Assembly (NCBI GenBank): GCA_017620635.1
Contig: JAGAUV010000038.1
Coordinates: 1-38,405 of the forward strand
Direction of reading: 5' to 3'
Length of the DNA stretch: 38,405 nucleotides
DNA from: Muribaculaceae bacterium
GTDB taxonomy: Bacteria; Bacteroidota; Bacteroidia; Bacteroidales; Muribaculaceae
Below are positions 1 through 8,587 of this stretch, piece after piece. Within the stretch, counting starts at the first letter, position 1. Each line of letters starts with the position of its first letter. Both the position numbers and the translations under genes were made by a program. The notes below the pieces were generated by a model. The model saw only the letters and a program-made list of their open reading frames with translations. It had not been told where the DNA came from and searched no databases.

Positions 1-192
1 ACAAGTTGAATCTGAGGTCAGCTCACCTTCATCGTAGATTCTTTTGATATGACGTTGTATGGTTGAACGGTCGCGCTGAAACAACTCAGCCATCTGGTCA
101 GCCGTGAGCCATACCGCCTCATTGGAGAGCCGAACCTCAATCCTCGTCTCTCCACCCTGCGTCTGGAATAGTATAATCTGTCCGTTATCCAT
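1..192 (-). CDS. RhuM-family protein, N-terminal part (cut by window edge)
   Basis: Sixty-four codons are readable from an ATG at 192-190 down to the window edge. The translation opens MDNGQIILFQ, and has the stretch VWLTADQMAELF followed by RSTIQRHI, which is the start of the 'virulence RhuM' family as I know it: a DNA-binding-like helix-turn-helix leader (residues 25-55) before a longer conserved body. Members are frequent in genomic islands next to restriction-modification genes and are often suspected antitoxin or regulatory partners, but no reaction is established. It follows the methylase/helicase cluster on the same strand after a 256-bp AT-rich gap, so it probably has its own promoter. 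The C-terminus lies outside the window, so intactness cannot be judged. Confidence 0.75.
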   Translation of the reverse strand, partial: MDNGQIILFQTQGGETRIEVRLSNEAVWLTADQMAELFQRDRSTIQRHIKRIYDEGELTSDSTC

Positions 193-288
193 TATAATAA
201 CATATTCATTAACGTGAAATTCCACGGCTTCATATGTTAATATTTTTGAGAATTACTATTTACTCTATCAAATAGGAGTATTGGAAAA

Positions 289-296
289 CAAATATA
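289..296 (-). promoter_or_regulatory. possible -7 promoter element for the RhuM gene
   Basis: On the minus strand this reads TATATTTG, matching the Bacteroidetes TAnnTTTG -7 box, about 95 bp before the RhuM start. No good -33 box is seen and the region is very AT-rich, so chance matches are likely. Confidence 0.25.
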
Positions 297-364
297 AAAG
301 GGATTGTTGCTGCCGATATTAATAGGGAGAAATTTACCAAGAAGTCTGGCATCAATAATTAGTT

Positions 365-401
365 CACAATTAAATTCAATTAATGAATATACATAATTGT
401 G
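365..401. repeat. nested inverted repeat between accessory gene and RhuM gene
   Basis: Outer arms cacaatta (365-372) and taattgtg (394-401) are perfect complements. Inside them attca (374-378) and tgaat (384-388) pair again. It lies 48 bp past the stop of the last methylase-cluster gene on the minus strand, and can act as a weak terminator or a protein-binding palindrome. The rest of the 193-448 gap is AT-rich, with no other feature I can support. Confidence 0.4.
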
Positions 402-448
402 AGATGCATTAGATTTAATATATGATAATGTTAAGTGATTACGTAGGT

Positions 449-1087
449 TTATATAATATCGACATTTATACTAATCCCAACTGCCTCGGCGATTGCGAGG
501 ATTTGTTTGCGCTTGGTGGCGGTGTCGGAGCAGGTCATCAGGAGCCATCCGTTGCCGAGTGGCTTTTGTGCTATTTGGTATTTCTTATCTACCGTGTTGC
601 TAACGAGTGGGATTTTATTGGCGATTAGGCCTACTGCCCGCACTTTGTCAACTCCGACTTCCAGCACAAATTTATGTAATGATTCCCAAGCTGTGCGTTC
701 TTCGATGATTGAGCCGTCCGGCATAGTTATCCTTAAACGAGTACGTGGATTGGTTACAACCTTCTTGCCTCCTTTTTTCTTTTCCGTATGTTCAACAACA
801 GGATCAGGTTTAATTTCTACAGCGTCGGGGAGGACATCGGCGATGTTGCGTTTACGGGATATGCTTACTTTAAGAGGTGCCCCGGGTACATAGTCAACAA
901 CCAAGACGAGTTCGCGCTGGACTTGGGCTAAAGCCGGTTCAATCTTCTCAGTAAGGGTCGGGAGAATCTCTGTACGGATGAGATCCTCTTCAAGTTTGGC
1001 TGCTTCCTGTTTCAGCCGTTCATCAATGGGGAGATTGAGCTTACGCAGATTCTCCATTGTTATATATAGTTCGCTCAGTGTTGACAT
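449..1087 (-). CDS. small accessory protein of the methylase/helicase cluster, unknown function
   Basis: A 212-residue protein. I chose the ATG at 1087, five bases after the methylase stop, rather than the longer reading from 1150, because the extension lies inside the methylase gene and looks unlike protein. Visible parts: an acidic, helical N-terminus (about 1-70, likely coiled coil), a proline-containing strand region (VVDYVPGAPLKV), a lysine-rich linker with KKKGGKK near residue 105, and a compact C-terminal domain (about 120-212). That domain reads PDGSIIEERTAWESL, then G-V-D-K-V-R, then GNGWLLMTCSDTATKR. I recall similar C-terminal domains beside restriction genes in Bacteroidetes, but cannot name a family. 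Strand, order and tight spacing argue that it is co-transcribed with the helicase and methylase, perhaps as a specificity, DNA-binding or inhibitor subunit (inference). Confidence 0.75.
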   Translation of the reverse strand: MSTLSELYITMENLRKLNLPIDERLKQEAAKLEEDLIRTEILPTLTEKIEPALAQVQRELVLVVDYVPGAPLKVSISRKRNIADVLPDAVEIKPDPVVEHTEKKKGGKKVVTNPRTRLRITMPDGSIIEERTAWESLHKFVLEVGVDKVRAVGLIANKIPLVSNTVDKKYQIAQKPLGNGWLLMTCSDTATKRKQILAIAEAVGISINVDII

Positions 1088-1091
1088 GGTA

Positions 1092-4000
1092 TTATTGAAT
1101 ATTGAAGTTTTCGTACTGGTCGCGTGTGATAGGAGTCTCAGGATCAACAATTAGTACCTCATCGTAAGTCAAATCGTAAAGATGATATACTAAAAAATCT
1201 ATTTGTGGCATTAGTACTTCGCACAAATCGTGATTTGAAACAATATCCAACACGTAACTTTCAATTTTTGATTCAACGTGAAAATTACATTTAGGCATTG
1301 GGAAATTTTGCAGGATGGCGTTCTTAGATTTGAAAGTATCGCCTTCAAGATATATGTTTATGAGAGCATATTCAAATATCTTGGAATTAAGAACACCTGC
1401 TATATATGGTAGTTTTTCACCTGTTAAATAAAATGTACTTACATCTCCGTACATATCTCCAGACAAGTCTAATGAAAAGGCTTGCCGTTTCGAGATAGCT
1501 TGCCATATAATTTTAGGGCATCTAAAAGTGTCCAAATATGCGCAATTTCGCAAGTTGTAAGGAGTAGAACCTTTGTCTGTCCTTTTTGTCAACTTACTAA
1601 TATAAGTATCTAGGTGCTTCTTAACAGATGGGTATTGACTTATATCTATTCTATGATATTTATTTTTGACACCATTATGAACGTTTATTAGCCATAAATC
1701 ATGCCATTGATAGGAATATTTGGCAATATCTTTTCCCCTTAGAATAGGAACAAACAGTTGTTCCGTAATATTTCTTTCCACTTGCGATTCACAAGAAGAT
1801 AGAATGAGATCTTTTTCATAAGTTGTAACATGATACGCTTCGTTGCATCCTGTTAGAATACCCCGGAAAAAGTCTACATTTAGTGAACCTAAAGGAGTCC
1901 CATGACTCTCTAATTTTATTTTTATAGAATCGTTATCTCCAGCATTTAATAGCCACGGTCCATTTGATAAATCTGTGTTTTCGATAGGGTTATTAGTATA
2001 TGTTGATATGTCATGAGGATTTATTACATGGTCAATATAATAAATACATTTCTTTAAAATGCGATTACCTCGACTAAGCATTAATATATTAGTGTCAACC
2101 GTAGCATTAAAGAACCTATTCCTCCCAAAATCAATGAGGGTACGTAGAGAATTATCTAAAATGAGTTTTCTTAGATTTTCTCCATAATCACTCCGTATCC
2201 ACTTATTTGAAGTGATATAAGTAAGTATGCCGTTGGGCACTAACAGCTTAATCCCCCTTTCGTAAAAATATGTGTATAAATCAGCAGCCCCATTATATAT
2301 TAAAAAATTGTCTTTCAATATTTTTGATTGCGACTTCAGCTTCTTGGCATCAACATAAGGAGGATTGGCGATGACAATGTCGAAGCCGTCCTTAACACCA
2401 AACATCCATTCAGGATCAAAGAATGGAGAAGAGGCATTTTGATCAGACATATCCCATTGTGCAAGTTGCTGAGCTTGCTCATTCCCTACGAGACGCTGCT
2501 CCAGGAGCATTGAAGCAATATCTTCTCGCAACTGAGTGACTTGATTTTCGTATTTTCTTTTAGTTCGAGCGGTTTTTGCTCCAAATATTTTATGCTTTGC
2601 AATCTTTAATTGATTCTCCTTTTCTTTAATCTCCTTTGTATTAAAGAGATTCCCTTCTTCACGTTTCAACCCAATCAGAGAATTGGCTGCAACGAACTTC
2701 GCTTCAAGATTTGGCAGGGGCCTAATTCCGAAATTATCGACAGGATCATTGTTAGGCTTCTGATCTATGATGAGTGAGATAAAAAAACGCAGCTTGGATA
2801 TCTGGATGGCAATCGGCTGGATATCTACGCCGTAGATGCAATTTTCAATCAGATATAGCTTACGCGAATAATCCGGGCGATTGAAATCCGCATTAAACGA
2901 ATGATATAAATCATCCAATTGTTCTTTTCTTTCCTCTTCTGTGGAATTTTTGAAAACTTCAGATGATTCATCTTGTGCAAGGTCAAATAGCATTTTCTGC
3001 CAACGGCTGTTGTCTGGGTCAATCTGAGTAAGAATATGAACCATTTGTTGTAGAATGCCGACAGGAAATGCTCCTGAACCGCAAGCAGGATCAAGTATCC
3101 TGCAATTATATAACGACAACATTACCTGCTGTTTTTGTTCTTCAGTTAAATTGATAATGTCATCTGTATACGAAAGCAATTTACGATATTCGGCTTCCAG
3201 TTCTTCTGATACTGTACGTTTGAGATGAGCAATCAGACTTTCATCTACCATGTACTGCACAATCTCACGAGGAGTATAAAAAGAACCAGTTTGCTTACGA
3301 GCGGTCTGTTTGGTTTCCGGATTATAAGCAGCCAAAAGATTCTCGAAAACTTTACCCAACAACTCTGGATCGAGAGAAATGTCCTTATCAAAAGGCATAT
3401 TTTCCTCAACAGTAAAATTATAGCGTTTTAAGATATCAATAATACCTCTGGCAGATACTTTCTTCTTATTTTTATCTCCATAATATTCTGAAAGATCAAT
3501 TCCACGACCCACTTCTTCTCCGAAGAAGAGATAATCTGGGACTCGTAGTTGTGCAATAGATTCTTTCCGCTCACTGAATCCATCATAATACATTCCTGAT
3601 TTTTTATCATCTAGGCAGTCAAACAAGCCTCCATTCAAGAATGGTACAGTAGAATTTGCAAGCTGTAAAAATAAATCAGGATTTTTGAAGAGATGACGAT
3701 AACGCATTAACTTATTATCATCAAACTGTCCACGATTATCTTTAAATTTACGTTCTGTAATTTCTTTAGAACCTTCTTTACATAATGGCGCATTGAGCAT
3801 AGCAAAGAATAAATTCTGAAGAATTGCACGATAATACTTACTATCCGTCGCTTTATAGAAAAGGTCTACCTTGACATTAGGATTAAAGTTCTCAAGTAGG
3901 TTCTCTCTGATATAATCTTCATCAAAAAATTGCCATGGAATAAGTCCACGTTGTTTAATAAACCATACAAATATCAACCTTGTAATAAGGCGTATGGCAG

Positions 4001-4610
4001 CTATATGATTGTATTCAGTGTCATCTTTTGTCGTAGTGATATCATTGGGAAACTGTATTTCTTTTATCGCCCATGCATACCAATCAGAGAGTTCGTTATA
4101 GAAAGCCTTAGTGAGAATTTCTACAGAGAATCTGTTTCGTAAATCCTCGACTGACAGTATCCGCCCCGGCTCGTTTAAGTATTTGTTAGGCGTATAGTAA
4201 GCCACACCTTTACCAAGGTAATAGGAATAACGACGAGGATTAGAATAAGACCTCCCAACCTTGTCGTTATCATCCCATGAGAGGGTTAGTTCCACCAATG
4301 AGAAGCGATAATTGTCATTGGAGTCTTCGGGGACAAAAACGACGAGAGCGCGGCTTATCCCTTCATCCGCGATAAGACGAAATGCGTCTTTGGATAGTCC
4401 GACACGCCCATCGTTACGAGAATTATGCTTTACTTCATATACATTCAAATCAAGCAATTCACATGAGCCCAAACGGGTCGCGACTGTCGCAAAATTTGTT
4501 TTTGTGCGAAAAGGAATAATTTGCTGCTCATTTAATTGAGCATCAATGGACAGAAATCCTTTAAGAAAACGAATGAATTCTTGTCTTGAATATGGGCGGT
4601 CAAATTCCAT
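1092..4610 (-). CDS. Eco57I-class adenine-specific DNA methylase, possibly type IIG with N-terminal nuclease
   Basis: A 1172-residue protein. Motif I of an S-adenosylmethionine-dependent amino methylase is clear (DPACGSG, 507-513), preceded by the typical TGSFYTPREIVQYMV segment near 441-454 and followed by YGVDIQPIAIQISKLR (593-608). The catalytic NPPY is at 749-752, so N6-adenine methylation is expected. A lysine/glutamate-rich helical stretch (655-705) precedes NPPY, and the 400 residues after it probably form the target-recognition region. Near the N-terminus D54, E59 and K61 (DLNVYEVKH) resemble a PD-(D/E)xK nuclease core, which would make this a combined cutter and methylase; that is inference. 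The start overlaps the helicase stop by one base (TAATG), so the two are translationally coupled. Length fits PglX/type IIG-sized enzymes. The gene is AT-richer than the core genes after 10.6 kb, consistent with transfer. Confidence 0.9.
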   Translation of the reverse strand: MEFDRPYSRQEFIRFLKGFLSIDAQLNEQQIIPFRTKTNFATVATRLGSCELLDLNVYEVKHNSRNDGRVGLSKDAFRLIADEGISRALVVFVPEDSNDNYRFSLVELTLSWDDNDKVGRSYSNPRRYSYYLGKGVAYYTPNKYLNEPGRILSVEDLRNRFSVEILTKAFYNELSDWYAWAIKEIQFPNDITTTKDDTEYNHIAAIRLITRLIFVWFIKQRGLIPWQFFDEDYIRENLLENFNPNVKVDLFYKATDSKYYRAILQNLFFAMLNAPLCKEGSKEITERKFKDNRGQFDDNKLMRYRHLFKNPDLFLQLANSTVPFLNGGLFDCLDDKKSGMYYDGFSERKESIAQLRVPDYLFFGEEVGRGIDLSEYYGDKNKKKVSARGIIDILKRYNFTVEENMPFDKDISLDPELLGKVFENLLAAYNPETKQTARKQTGSFYTPREIVQYMVDESLIAHLKRTVSEELEAEYRKLLSYTDDIINLTEEQKQQVMLSLYNCRILDPACGSGAFPVGILQQMVHILTQIDPDNSRWQKMLFDLAQDESSEVFKNSTEEERKEQLDDLYHSFNADFNRPDYSRKLYLIENCIYGVDIQPIAIQISKLRFFISLIIDQKPNNDPVDNFGIRPLPNLEAKFVAANSLIGLKREEGNLFNTKEIKEKENQLKIAKHKIFGAKTARTKRKYENQVTQLREDIASMLLEQRLVGNEQAQQLAQWDMSDQNASSPFFDPEWMFGVKDGFDIVIANPPYVDAKKLKSQSKILKDNFLIYNGAADLYTYFYERGIKLLVPNGILTYITSNKWIRSDYGENLRKLILDNSLRTLIDFGRNRFFNATVDTNILMLSRGNRILKKCIYYIDHVINPHDISTYTNNPIENTDLSNGPWLLNAGDNDSIKIKLESHGTPLGSLNVDFFRGILTGCNEAYHVTTYEKDLILSSCESQVERNITEQLFVPILRGKDIAKYSYQWHDLWLINVHNGVKNKYHRIDISQYPSVKKHLDTYISKLTKRTDKGSTPYNLRNCAYLDTFRCPKIIWQAISKRQAFSLDLSGDMYGDVSTFYLTGEKLPYIAGVLNSKIFEYALINIYLEGDTFKSKNAILQNFPMPKCNFHVESKIESYVLDIVSNHDLCEVLMPQIDFLVYHLYDLTYDEVLIVDPETPITRDQYENFNIQ

Positions 4611-7600
4611 TATAAGGGTAATATTTGCTCTGTCAGTATTAAAGATTCTTCTCCAGCCTCCACGGAAGCCATTGTCTCAAGTTTTCTCAATAGATAGGCG
4701 TGAGAAATCAACTTCGGGAGTTCAACTATTTCATTTTTCCTAATATTTGTCAAATGTCGCACTTCGTAACCGGACAATCCATCTGCCTGTGCCACAGTCA
4801 ACAAATCATCAACGTATGCCTTGTCCAATATATTGGATTCTCGAATCAATTTGATTTTGGCGAGTGCTTCCAATAGACGTGGGTCTCGACGTTGCTTGTC
4901 AACGCCTGAAAATAATTTGGATTTAAGCGATTGATATGTCTTATCAAATAACTCATTTACGGCAAACGGAGGCTCGTTTTGCTGCGATTCAAACAATGAA
5001 AGAGCCTCTTCCGCACTCAACATCGCAATTTCATCTCCATTCGCAATCTTGAACACGAAATCATTGCCTTTCTTTCCAAACATCATTACTCCATAACGAG
5101 GCTTTTCTGTCTGTCTCGCAATTCGGGCTCTGTGAGGAATCAACAATGCTTCTTTATAAAGGTCAGTTCCTTTAAGTTGGTCAAGTAGCCGTCGATATGG
5201 TGTGTCCCACGATGCAGTTTCTGTCTTGGCTAATTCCTTCCGATATCTTTCTGCAAAGAAGCTCTGTACTTCTTCATCCTTGGTCAGAGCCTTAGTATCT
5301 TCCCCCATAATGGCATGGATCATTGCCATCTTAAGAGTGGATATTTCTTTTGTGCGCGTCTCAGCTTCTCCGACTTCCGTCGGAAAGAAGTTGAAGATAT
5401 AGAGATGCTCGAAAACCTTCTTGTTTATGCGATTGATTCGCCCGATACGTTGAATGACACGAGTGGGATTGTAAGGGATGTCATAATTGAAAATTTCTCC
5501 GGCTCGATGTAGATTGTATCCTTCGGAGATTGCATCAGTTGCAATCAAGATATCATAGTCATCTTGTTGTAGCTCTTTACGAAGACCGGCATCGAAATTT
5601 GAACGAATTTTTTCTTTGTTTGAGGAAGATGCGTCCCCTGATGTATATTTCATGACGCGTAGAGGATTCCCGGCTTGTTGTAGTGTCTCGCCAAGGTAAT
5701 TTACGGTATCGGCAAACGCAGAAAAAACGACAATTTTTCGTTTGGGATCTTTTTCCCGGTGTTCGGCAAGGAGACGCTTGAACTCATCCAATTTTGGATC
5801 GAATTTGATTCGGTCATCTTCACCAAACCATTCCTCGCGTATTCTTCGCAAAAGGGCTATGTCTGATTTTACATCATCAATGAATTCATCGGAAATGAAG
5901 CGACGAGGTATCGTAAACAGTCCCTTTTGCTCATAAAGTTCGAAGGCATCATATATTTCTTTAACGCCATCATCAGTAATCTCATAAAAATCATCGACAT
6001 CGGGAAGACCGCCTTTTTTGAAGACGGGAATTTCACCGGATTTCTCTATCCATGTCAATAGATTTTCAGCCGATTTAATCATAAATCCGAGCGATTGACG
6101 GAAGGCATAAACTGAACTTTCAAAACGTTGCACCAAAAGTTTACGCATAAAAGATGAAACGTTCTGTTGTCGTCCGACAAGCATACGATACTCAACTCCT
6201 GTACGTTTTTCAAGATACTTTGTCAATTCTTCAATCTTTTCCTTTATAGCATAAGCCACAGGCTGGTATCGAGCAGATTTGAATCGTGTGACACCATCGT
6301 TTTTATGTTCCGACTCTGCGATTAAATCAAGAGTACGCAGATATAATTTGAGCTGATTTTCAGAGAGTTCATAATTAAGCTCCTGTGGGTCATCTGGAAT
6401 CACAGGCTTAATACCTTGGATACGTAAATCTTCCTTATAGGTGGGAATCTCATTTAAGTCGATTCGAGACCGACGTACAACAAGAGGATTGATTATGGAA
6501 CGAATGCTTGAGGCAATGCGTTCTGCTTCTTTCTTGACCTCCGCATCAGTAATTCTTTTTTCTCGCTTAGCCTTTTCCATCTCCTTGTAAGTTGCAATAA
6601 GCTCGCGGAAAGATTCTCCAAGATTCTCCACGGTCTTGAGAGTGGATTTGTTGGGAATTTGGAATAATTTCAATAGCGAATAAATATCGCTCGGACGGTT
6701 ATTGAATGGTGTGGCGGTGAGAAGAACGACCTTATTGTTGCTACATAGATTATGGAGCAATGAGTAATCCTTGATATATTCATTTCTGAAACGATGTGCC
6801 TCGTCAATAATAATCAAAAATTGTTCGCCTGATCTCGCAATCTCCTTAAAATGGTTCAGTGCGGTTTCTATCTTTCCAGCACTGAACACCGATGCGTTGA
6901 AGCCAAACTCGTCTTTATAAACCTCCCATTGTCTGACAAGATGCGGAGGCGCAACAATTATTGTACGCAACCTTAGATTACGTGCTATCGTAGATGCAAT
7001 TATAGATTTTCCAAGTCCCACAACGTCTGCGATAATGGCTCCATTATGGTTTTCAATCGCATTAAGTGCAAGTTGCACTGCATCAGTCTGGTATTTGAGA
7101 TTGTTGTATCTGCCTTCAGTTATGTCGTGCGGTGTAAGAATATTGTCTTTGGATGGAATGTTGAAATACTCATGAAGAACTCGTATATACATCAAATATG
7201 GTGCATATAACTTCTCATACCAGATATGCTTAATTACTTTGTCTTCCCACTCTGGCAGCGTGTCTTGGTCAACAACCGGCACAGATGTTTCCCAAAGTTC
7301 GTTGAAGATATTCTTGGCATCGATATGATTTTGTTTGTCCTTAAGACGAACGTTAATCTCTGTGCGTCCTTCAAGTCCTTGATATGACAGATTACTTGAA
7401 CCTGTTATAACATTGCCTGGATCCTCGCCCTGCTCACTATGGTTGTCATCATAGTCGAAAATATACATTTTGGCATGACATGGTTCCTCTGTTTTGCGTA
7501 TTTCAAGTGAACCGTCCTTTATCTTGTTGTAAAACAGCGTAAACGACTTCAGTTTTTCTTCACTGTCGAGAAAATCCGAATTGTTGAATAGATGTACAAA

Positions 7601-7873
7601 TTCCTGATAGTATTTTTCTCTAAGTTGGCCGAGTGAAAGTTTATTTTCTGAGAGCGTGTTTATTACTTGAATGCTTTTTGAGATATTAGTATCTACATCG
7701 AGCCCTACAAGAATGCGCAATTTCTTGTTTGCGAGCCCTTGGGACAATAAATAATAGCCAGAAAAGAAAAAATAACCCACAAGAATATCTACGGCATCCG
7801 TCTTTGGAAGAATGCCTTGAATAATCTCGGACATCAGTCTGTCCCTATTCGTTATGAATGAGTTTTGGCTCAT
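4610..7873 (-). CDS. PLD-family nuclease fused to an SF2 (SNF2/RapA-like) helicase
   Basis: A 1087-residue protein with two parts. The N-terminal part (about 1-200) is a phospholipase D-type nuclease domain with a single HxK motif, H133 and K135, followed by GSSN at 158-161. From about 255 comes a superfamily 2 helicase: Walker A VGLGKS (285-290), DEAH box at 357-360, motif III TATPFNN (386-392), then after a long helical insert (about 410-690) the second RecA lobe with VVFSAFADT (715-723), motif V ATDAISEGYNL (778-788) and arginine-finger motif QRIGRINRI (808-816). The last 230 residues are not recognised. All catalytic residues appear present. Such proteins translocate on duplex DNA; with one HxK the nuclease would have to dimerise. 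It is the first gene of the cluster and probably supplies the motor/cleavage side of a defence system with the methylase. Confidence 0.92.
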   Translation of the reverse strand: MSQNSFITNRDRLMSEIIQGILPKTDAVDILVGYFFFSGYYLLSQGLANKKLRILVGLDVDTNISKSIQVINTLSENKLSLGQLREKYYQEFVHLFNNSDFLDSEEKLKSFTLFYNKIKDGSLEIRKTEEPCHAKMYIFDYDDNHSEQGEDPGNVITGSSNLSYQGLEGRTEINVRLKDKQNHIDAKNIFNELWETSVPVVDQDTLPEWEDKVIKHIWYEKLYAPYLMYIRVLHEYFNIPSKDNILTPHDITEGRYNNLKYQTDAVQLALNAIENHNGAIIADVVGLGKSIIASTIARNLRLRTIIVAPPHLVRQWEVYKDEFGFNASVFSAGKIETALNHFKEIARSGEQFLIIIDEAHRFRNEYIKDYSLLHNLCSNNKVVLLTATPFNNRPSDIYSLLKLFQIPNKSTLKTVENLGESFRELIATYKEMEKAKREKRITDAEVKKEAERIASSIRSIINPLVVRRSRIDLNEIPTYKEDLRIQGIKPVIPDDPQELNYELSENQLKLYLRTLDLIAESEHKNDGVTRFKSARYQPVAYAIKEKIEELTKYLEKRTGVEYRMLVGRQQNVSSFMRKLLVQRFESSVYAFRQSLGFMIKSAENLLTWIEKSGEIPVFKKGGLPDVDDFYEITDDGVKEIYDAFELYEQKGLFTIPRRFISDEFIDDVKSDIALLRRIREEWFGEDDRIKFDPKLDEFKRLLAEHREKDPKRKIVVFSAFADTVNYLGETLQQAGNPLRVMKYTSGDASSSNKEKIRSNFDAGLRKELQQDDYDILIATDAISEGYNLHRAGEIFNYDIPYNPTRVIQRIGRINRINKKVFEHLYIFNFFPTEVGEAETRTKEISTLKMAMIHAIMGEDTKALTKDEEVQSFFAERYRKELAKTETASWDTPYRRLLDQLKGTDLYKEALLIPHRARIARQTEKPRYGVMMFGKKGNDFVFKIANGDEIAMLSAEEALSLFESQQNEPPFAVNELFDKTYQSLKSKLFSGVDKQRRDPRLLEALAKIKLIRESNILDKAYVDDLLTVAQADGLSGYEVRHLTNIRKNEIVELPKLISHAYLLRKLETMASVEAGEESLILTEQILPL

Positions 7874-8114
7874 CTGAAAAAAATAAAAACTCCAGCGGCA
7901 GTTATCTGATGGCTGGCCGAGCCTTGAAACTACTGCTTGGAAGTTTAGGAATTTGATTCTTTACGCAGCAAAGCGCTACGCGATTAGGTTTTATGGCGAC
8001 GTCAGCCATTTGTGTTTAACCTTGTGGCCATTTTCAGATGTTTATAGTTCTCCAGTTACAAAGTTAATCATTTTTTGTAATAGTCCGACAGGCTGTCAAA
8101 TTATTATTTTTGAG
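7874..8114. other. intergenic leader upstream of the helicase gene
   Basis: The spacer ahead of the helicase gene holds one promoter-like element on the minus strand (8059-8066) and, beyond it, the integrase remnant. A plus-strand reading frame running through here does not look like protein apart from the integrase-derived stretch. I see nothing else. Confidence 0.5.
8059..8066 (-). promoter_or_regulatory. probable promoter -7 element for the helicase/methylase cluster
   Basis: Reads TAACTTTG on the minus strand, a perfect TAnnTTTG box, about 185 bp before the helicase ATG. No convincing TTTG at the right distance upstream, so strength is uncertain. A long leader leaves room for regulation. 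Confidence 0.5.
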
Positions 8115-8142
8115 GCGGAATCTGATAAGCGGAATCTGATAA
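8115..8142. repeat. 14-bp tandem duplication
   Basis: The unit gcggaatctgataa occurs twice head to tail (8115-8128 and 8129-8142), with gc of a third copy following. The second copy runs into the integrase remnant, so the repeat probably arose by slippage or at a recombination junction. Confidence 0.85.
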
Positions 8143-8203
8143 GCAACCAGAAATGCAACGACCAGCTGAAGCTTATATCGTGCATGCTAAGCTGCATATC
8201 AGC
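8134..8203 (+). pseudogene. 70-bp remnant of a tyrosine recombinase gene
   Basis: This stretch matches the intact integrase at 10257-10326 without gaps. The first 43 bases differ at about two positions and the rest at roughly a quarter. It still reads LISNQKCNDQLKLI, against LMSNQKCNDQLKLI (about residues 296-309) in the intact enzyme. The rest of the gene is gone. Because divergence is uneven and not negligible, this is more likely the residue of a related older element than a fresh copy of the neighbouring gene. Confidence 0.8.
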
Positions 8204-8218
8204 TATTGATTTCCAATG

Positions 8219-8383
8219 TCATTTTCTCATTCGTCGTCTCTTGATTCTTATAATTATCCATGCAATAAGTCCGTAAACGCTCAGCACAATCGCCGTATTG
8301 ACAAGTAGTGCGGTTATGAAGCCGGGGCATGCACAAATGACAATGAAAATTATCACTATAGCCCAAAGGATTATACCAATCAT
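8219..8383 (-). CDS. small two-helix membrane protein, unknown
   Basis: A 54-residue reading starting MIGIILWAIV with two hydrophobic segments (about 2-20 and 25-46) and a basic tail ending KRRRMRK. A longer start at 8449 adds 22 hydrophilic, arginine-rich residues and cannot be excluded. A good promoter box (8532-8539) lies upstream on the same strand, which supports a real gene. Topology with a positive C-terminus suggests an inner-membrane protein with that end in the cytoplasm. No family recognised; it could also be a remnant, given the decayed genes on both sides. Confidence 0.45.
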   Translation of the reverse strand: MIGIILWAIVIIFIVICACPGFITALLVNTAIVLSVYGLIAWIIIRIKRRRMRK

Positions 8384-8507
8384 AGTAGCGTCATATTTAT
8401 GTGTTACTTGAAATCTGCGCCGTCTTTGAGTGCCGGTCCAAGCCAACATAAAACGCAGAGAATAGCAATGATGAAAACCATACAGGGGCGGATTTATAGA
8501 TTACACG

Positions 8508-8526
8508 GAAAGTCAATATGACTTTC
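8508..8526. promoter_or_regulatory. palindrome at the expected transcription start of the small membrane gene
   Basis: Perfect 8-bp arms gaaagtca (8508-8515) and tgactttc (8519-8526) with a 3-base spacer. It sits immediately downstream of the minus-strand -7 box at 8532-8539, where transcription would begin, an arrangement typical of a repressor operator (inference). Confidence 0.45.
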
Positions 8527-8531
8527 ACACG

Positions 8532-8539
8532 CAAAGTTA
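8532..8539 (-). promoter_or_regulatory. promoter -7 element for the small membrane gene
   Basis: TAACTTTG on the minus strand, matching TAnnTTTG. No clear -33 partner was found. It is the only promoter candidate for the ORF at 8383. Confidence 0.45.
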
Positions 8540-8587
8540 GCGGCGCACTGGGCGATAATCTCGCACATATATGTTAATAAATCTTAT

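Noticed and set aside
422-893. Plus-strand frames opposite the accessory gene
   Set aside because: They are shadows of the minus-strand gene with no start signals or family resemblance.
1088-1150. Longer N-terminus for the small accessory protein
   Set aside because: It lies wholly within the methylase gene end and the residues do not resemble the rest of the protein.
7953-8276. Open plus-strand frame of 107 codons upstream of the helicase
   Set aside because: Only the integrase-derived stretch looks like protein; the rest has no pattern and the frame spans a minus-strand promoter.
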